DNA of 64,000 nucleotides, taken from Tetraselmis striata. Lineage: Eukaryota > Chlorophyta > Chlorodendrophyceae > Chlorodendrales > Chlorodendraceae. The notes below the pieces were generated by a model. It made no database searches, was not told where the DNA came from, and saw nothing but the letters and a program-made list of their open reading frames with translations. The DNA lies in NCBI GenBank assembly GCA_006384855.1, contig VCJN01003582.1, forward strand, positions 62,001 through 126,000, given 5' to 3'. The position numbers were made by a program, and so were the translations under genes. This document shows positions 58,592 to 64,000 of the stretch, in pieces (position 1 is the stretch's first letter; each line of letters begins with the position of its first letter).

Positions 58592-59367
58592 AACATAGCG
58601 GTAACCTATGCCTGCTGCCCTTTCCGGCACGTTTGCCTCATCAGTCCTTGTCATTGCTGGCTGGGAAGGGGGGGGGAGGGAGGGTGTTTGGGGGGGAGGG
58701 GCTTAGCGGTTCCAATCTCCCAGTGCAAGGGCGCATGTGGATACATCCCATAACGGACCGTGTACTTGCAAGGGACTTCTGCTCATAACAGCAACCCATG
58801 GCAATAAAGTACAGGCCGACCGAACTGTGAGACGGAAAGAGATTGGGAAATAAAGCGGGGAAAGGTGGGGGGGGGGGGGGGGGGGGCATGCGCATGTGTC
58901 CAACCTGTAGTGTCAGCATCCAGCCAAACGTCCGCTGGATTAGAAACATGTGATCGAAACATGAAACGTGTTGTTCGAGCAATGAGAGATGTGGCTACAC
59001 AATGGAAGGGGGGCTCTGTGGGCAGGGGATAAACAGTGAAGCAACACATGTAATGTCTTTGGCAATGGCAGGAAATGGGTGCCCTTTTAATATAACCCAG
59101 GACAGCATGGCTGATAGTATCCCCAAAGTACATGTACCTTGCTGCGTGGACACGTACAGGGCAGATGGGAAGTATGGCTGGTTTTTTGAAAGGGGGAGAT
59201 CGCCATGCAATGACTATCTGAAGTTATGCACACCTTTGTGGTTTGCTGTACTGTTCATTCAGTTGGGACCTGTGTTAGGTATCGCAGGTGGGTATTAGCA
59301 GTGTTTGTATCACCGCCTCAGTATCTCAAGGGGAGACCAGATGTCGCCTCAGAAGGTGGTTCTGTAT

Positions 59368-59372
59368 TTACA
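59368..59372 (-). terminator. TGTAA poly(A) signal of THI4
   Basis: Minus strand, 133 nt after the THI4 stop. Confidence 0.6.
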
Positions 59373-59504
59373 TGCGAAAAGTGACTGGGTCATTGCCAGG
59401 GGCAGTGGTGGCATTGTCTACGTGGTGTTTTGACTGCGCACACCAAAAGTCAGCAGAGCGGGTCTAGCCGCTGCGGGCGGCGGACATTGCTCATGTTCTG
59501 TGCC

Positions 59505-60926
59505 TCAGACCTTGGCGAGGAGCTCATCGGCGGATGACGGCACACCGGGAGTCTTGCCCAGCTTCTTGAGCGCCAGGTGGGCCGCCTTCTGGCCAGAGAT
59601 CATCATCGCGCCAAAGGTGGGCCCCATGCGGGGGCAGCCGCTGAGCTCGGCGACCTCCATGCCGGCCAGGATCATGCCCGGGACAACCTCAGCGGTGCCT
59701 TCCACCACGGCGTCCTCCGCGGAGTTCATGTCCAGAGCGCTCATGCCGGGAATATTGTCCACCATGCCGATGTGCTGCAGGCGCTTCACACCCGAGGCGC
59801 CCAGCGGACCGTCGTGCCCGGTGCAGCTGATGACGACCTTGGCCTCCATCACGTTGGGGTCCATGCACGACTGGGTGTCATGGCCAAACAGCGTCACAAG
59901 CGCCCAGTTGGTGACGACGCCGGCGACGGCGCGCTGGCCGTCCACCTCCTTCACGATGAGATCCTCTGCGGAGGTGGCGTTGAACAGCTTCACGTTGGGC
60001 GCCTCCAGGACGCGGCTCATGATGGTCGATGTGAACAACGCCGCATGATGGATCACGACATCTGCAAAAACAGGCAGGGATCTCAGAACCTCGCTTGGCC
60101 ATGCATTGCCATCGGATTGTGGATATATCCCGGCTGGAAAATGTGAACTCACAGTCGTCCTTCTCCTCGTACTTCACACCAATCTCGTCCAGGAAGAGGT
60201 GGGCCGGCTTGCGGACAACCATGGCGGAGAAGAGCTGCCCGCCAAGCCAGGCGCCGCCACCGGGCGACACCGACTGCTCGATGATGGCTACCTTGATGTC
60301 GGGGTACTTGGAGAGCTCATAAGCGGCGGAGAGGCCAGCGGAACCGGCGCCCACAATGACGACGTCTGTCTCAGCAAAGTTGTGCAGGTCGTTGAAGTAC
60401 CTGGTGTGGGCGGGAAGGATGGCAGAGGACGGTGCGACGCGGCCTGAAAGAGCGCCGAGCCCGGGGAACATAGGCAGGGGGGGACGATGCTTCCCGTCGC
60501 AGGCATTATCCTGGTCCGGTATTGAGGGTATTTCTCAGCCTAGCACGGCTGGTCGAATAGACCATTTGCCGGCATCAGCACCCCTAGCGTTCGTTAAGGT
60601 CAGTTTGGGGAGACATGAATGGCAGAGCAGAAGTTTCAAGCTATCAATTGGGAGGGTACCACGACCGCTATTAATAGCTGGTCTGATGGCGCTCCTGACC
60701 TGCTGGTCATCTCGCGGCTGACCTGCGACTCACGGATCGGAGCAAACTTGTACCCGTCGAACGCGTTCGACATTGCGGTAACGCGGGACCTTGGCATCGC
60801 CTTGGCGGCGGGGCGCGAGGGGCGCAGACGAGGCGTCAACATCTTGCGGCTCGCCGGCTTGGCGCTGCTGCTTGTCAGATTGATGCAGCCCATGGTAGGG
60901 ACGGCGGAGGCGAGGGCGGCGGCCAT
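59505..60926 (-). CDS. THI4: Thiamine thiazole synthase THI4, plastid-type
   Basis: Forms the thiazole half of thiamine from NAD, glycine and a sulfur taken from its own Cys (suicide enzyme). Exons (minus): 60926-60700, 60400-60153, 60061-59505, in frame, 343 residues. The leader [20 protein letters not shown] to about residue 45 is a likely chloroplast transit peptide. The core has SREMTSRYFNDL, the FAD/NAD-type fold [59 protein letters not shown] and [20 protein letters not shown]. The sulfur-donor Cys is present in the [15 protein letters not shown] block, so the classic single-turnover chemistry is expected. Intron 1 carries a TPP riboswitch, implying feedback through splicing. Convergent with VAMP. 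Confidence 0.97.
60486..60590 (-). promoter_or_regulatory. TPP riboswitch (THI box) in THI4 intron 1
   Basis: On the minus strand the order is ggggtgc (60584-60578), gctgagaaataccc (CTGAGA at 60538-60533), ggaccaggataatgcctgcg and gggaagc. These match the conserved pyrimidine-sensor and pyrophosphate-sensor segments of the TPP aptamer, and the variable P3 arm is a short hairpin (tggtctattcgacca). It lies wholly inside intron 1 (60699-60401), about 85 nt before the acceptor. Green-algal THI4 and THIC genes are known to use such intronic aptamers to switch splicing when TPP is high. Confidence 0.93.
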
Positions 60927-63900
60927 GGTGTAGTATATCACTCGGGGCGCGGTCTGTCGGCAGGTATGGAGGTCCATCGCAATACAGAAAAGTTAGAAAC
61001 ACGCACAGCACGTAATCAAAGCACACCGGGAGTCATCATGGGGGCGAGGCGGCCCGCCGCGTGCGCGAACCACATTTTCACACGGCGCACACGGACTCCG
61101 AGTGAACAGAACCCCGCTATATTATTGGTCTCGTCGAGAGACGTAGTGCGACATTTTTCGCTCGTCGACCCGCAGCGCTCGGCAACCTACTGCTGCGAAC
61201 AGCACTGAGAGATGTTGCAAGTGATGCGAAAAAGCGCGTCACGGCTTATCCGATAAAGTGATGGGGTTGCCGACCGTAGTTCGGTTCCCGACGGTTCCGG
61301 TGGTAAAACAATAATAACAAAGTACATGCTATTGGCAGCGGCGGTTCAGGTTCTTTGGCGCGATATGGAAAGCACCCGCGTCGCAGACTTGCGCGCGCGG
61401 ATGGTGCGGTCGTCGGCCACAAAGGTGAGAGTAGCTAGCGGCTGCCATCGAATCTCTGTACACAATCGGCAGATTCCATGGAGTAGTAGGCACGACGACG
61501 CTAGTTGCGGCTATCGGGAAATGTTATACCGACGAAAATCGACAGCAAGTCATCGCTACGCTGAGCCGATGATCGCCAGCCGACAATTATTTTGAGTAGA
61601 GTTGGTCGCTAAATGATGTTTCGATTAATTGAAGCGCGAGTCGCCAGATCGAGGGCGAGAAAGGGAGTTGGACACGCGACGATTTAGACTGTGGCAGCGT
61701 CATCGGACGCCGGGGGAACAAGGAAACCATTTGCGGTGAAGCGGAGCGAGCAATATGCTATTGAAATACAGGGCAGAAAGTCGCTGCGTCGCGAGTTACA
61801 GCAGTCTGGGGCGCGAGTGGTGGTCAGCGGCTCTTCATACCGGGACGATATGAAAACTTGGAGGGGGCTGGAGAAAAGGACGGCAGGATCTGGGTCGTTG
61901 GGTTGTTGAGGCGAATGTGCGCCCGTGCAGTAAGTGCTCCCCTCTTTATACGCCTTTCATCATCGGGGAGCAGGCGCAGATGATGGCGGCGGCGATAGCT
62001 TCTGACGAGGGCCCAGGGCGCGTTTTGCTGCCCAGCGGCGCGCGGGGCTGGCGCACCGGGGCAAGCACAGACGATGAGGCTGCTGTCGATAAGGACAGCT
62101 GGATGATAATCGTACGACAGGGTACCGTAGTATGCTACGCTAGACTTTACTCTCGGATGGGGAAAGCCTGTAAACTACTAAATCGGTGCCCTGCGCTGAT
62201 GCAGCAGCTGATGAAATAATAATCAGAACTCCTGATGTAATGCTATATTGTACGAGTGTATGACTGGCGCAGCGGATGACAGCGCGGAACATACCGCCCC
62301 GTTATCGCTATAGGGCCGCAGTAGTCCGCACAGTTCATTGGCACTATAGGTACAGGTGTGAATTACAAAAAGGCAGTTCCCCAGAATTAGAAAATCAGCA
62401 CAGCAAGCCGCCTAAAAGCGGGCCAGCATCCAAGTACGGGTAGGTACAGGTAGAGGTACACACTCAGCCGCGTTTTCCTGTTAAAACACCTAAACCCCTG
62501 TTCATGCAAAATAACCAGATCCGTAAAATTCAACTGTCTGTTCACGGTGCTGACGTACACGCGGTACAAGTACGAGTGTCGTGATCCTCGCGCGCGGAGG
62601 TCGAAAAGTCGCTAGTACATCGTACATTTAGACGAACTGTACATGAACTGACATCAGCGCAACACTTTACTTAGCGACTACATGAGCTAGCAGCAGAAGG
62701 CGCAACACTGAGTGATTACATGAGCTAGACGCAACATTCAAGAAATCCACAAAGAAATCCAGAAGGAAATCCAGAAGGAAATCCAGCTACGGCGCAACAC
62801 TACAGCAGCGCAATACTACTTTGTGCGAAAGTGCATTTCAACATGCAATCGAGTCTGACTTTGCCAAAACAAAAGCAGAGGCTGTTTTACACGGAGAAGC
62901 ACCATTGTTTTTTTTTTTTTCGCACATTGTATGGCTAGGAAGGTTCAGCGAAAGGGGAGGGGATGTCGGAGGAGAAGCCCGCAGGGCGGAGGCGGAAAAC
63001 GGGAGGGCGTTGCCGAAGGCAGCGAGCTGGAAGATGGCAGACGAGCTGCTGCTGGCTGTCCTTAGTAGCTCCCCGGCCGGGAGCGCAGGGAGTAGACGAC
63101 GAGGGAAAGGAAACTCCAACTATTGGTAGTAAACATTTAAAGGAAGGGTGCGTGGGGGCGCATGCACTTTGCCAACTAATGATCTTGGGCGCCGGCCGGG
63201 CGGGAGCGCAGCGACCGCCCACGAGATAAAAATGGCTGGCTACTGTCGCTCGATGGGGCGTGCGGAGGGCGGACGAAGGGGGGTCGGACGATTTAGTATC
63301 TCGCCAGCTCCACGCAGCGACGGCTCGATGGCGTCGACTAGCTGAGTGTCCGGGGGCTTCGAAAGCGGCCGGGGCATAGGACGTAGCAGCGGGCCGTTTA
63401 CGCCGACCTATTGCGTGAAAGCCGTAAAAGGCGCCGAGGCGCTTGATGGAGTGGCGGCGCTATCGCGCTGATTAGCTGCGTGCGCATGCAGTGGAGGCGG
63501 TTGTGCACATGGCGCGGGCTGGGGCGGCCTGACGGCGTCGACCATGTGCGTGCCCGGCCCACGGAAGATCGTCGGCTACTCGGCTGTGCGACCGTAGCAG
63601 GTGGCCCCGCTTGGTCGCCCCCGTCGATAGGTGGTGTCGGGTTGTCTGGGGTGACCATTGTCTCGTCTCTTCTCGCTGTCTCAGCTCCGAAACCAAGTTT
63701 TAGGGCTCGGTTCATTTGGGAACCTAGCGGTAATAGGTACCCGTAATTAGAGAGTCTCCCCCGTTCTCAGCGGAAGGAATAGTAGACAATTGCCGGCCAG
63801 GTCTTGGTTCAGTTACATATGGGTTATGGCGTTCTCTCAGTTTGGTCGTCGGCTATTCCGAGGCGGTATTAATACCGGCGAGGAAGTGCTGAGTAGTACA

Positions 63901-64000
63901 CTCGTATTGTATTGTGATGCAGCGACGGGTGTATTGCCTGGAAGCAACCGGAACATTAAGGAAACTTCAGAGGAACTTAGCCCAGTAACTTTATGGTCTA
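60927..64000. other. Right edge, no recognisable gene
   Basis: The THI4 promoter lies at the left end. Short frames on both strands throughout have no domain I recognise and no paired splice sites with family similarity. A poly(T) run is at 62909-62920 and short repeats at 62657-62790. A gene could begin outside the window. Confidence 0.4.
62657..62790 (+). repeat. Short direct repeats
   Basis: gcgcaacact with -acatgagctag occurs at about 62657 and 62700, with a third gcgcaacact at 62793. It is followed by (aagaaatccag) variants repeated four times at 62738-62785. Confidence 0.8.

Larger units (their letters stand above)
58477..59504. other. Convergent 3' region between VAMP and THI4
   Basis: Holds both 3' UTRs and their TGTAA signals, plus a C run near 58498 and a G run at about 58867-58886. 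No gene seen; proline-rich frames are artefacts of the runs. Confidence 0.55.

Overview
The window is nuclear DNA of a green alga (core chlorophyte). The genes are broken into many short exons with GT-AG and a few GC-AG introns. Several 3' ends carry the chlorophyte TGTAA poly(A) signal 110-135 nt after the stop. THI4 has an intronic TPP riboswitch, a known green-algal trait. An interstitial repeat carries the plant-type CCCTAAA telomere motif. I cannot name the species. No gene is prokaryotic in layout. Eight spliced genes were rebuilt exon by exon; in each, exon phases and the total length in codons agree, which supports the models. || Layout: class I histone deacetylase (-, 0.5-3.8 kb); a CS-domain plus cyclophilin fusion with an N-terminal targeting-like leader (-, 5.4-10.3 kb); a MATE transporter, MATE1 (-, 14.6-24.8 kb), with a spare copy of its last exon at 13.9 kb; a roughly 11 kb repeat- and transposon-rich block (25-36.7 kb); a second MATE transporter, MATE2 (-, 36.8-46.2 kb); NTAN1-type N-terminal asparagine amidohydrolase (+, 46.7-50.2 kb); a TrhO/UPF0176-type rhodanese (-, 50.9-54.6 kb); a VAMP7-type longin R-SNARE (+, 56.6-58.5 kb); THI4 thiazole synthase (-, 59.5-60.9 kb) with its riboswitch. 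About 3 kb at the right edge holds no recognisable gene. || The genes are unrelated housekeeping functions: chromatin, protein folding, export, N-degron processing, tRNA modification or sulfur transfer, vesicle fusion and thiamine synthesis. The exception is the two MATE genes, which are tandem paralogs sharing ten consecutive exons of identical length. They differ in two introns and in the dinucleotide at several 5' splice sites. || Non-coding DNA is unusual. More than 40 pure G or C runs of 10-35 nt occur, mostly C in the sense strand and close to splice sites. A roughly 160-bp terminal-inverted-repeat element occurs nine times, including once in each of the five long introns of the cyclophilin gene. 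Other structure includes CACGTG/telomere-motif tandem repeats, a roughly 2.7 kb element bounded by about 350-bp inverted arms, a 0.6-0.7 kb unit repeat, and perfect hairpins.
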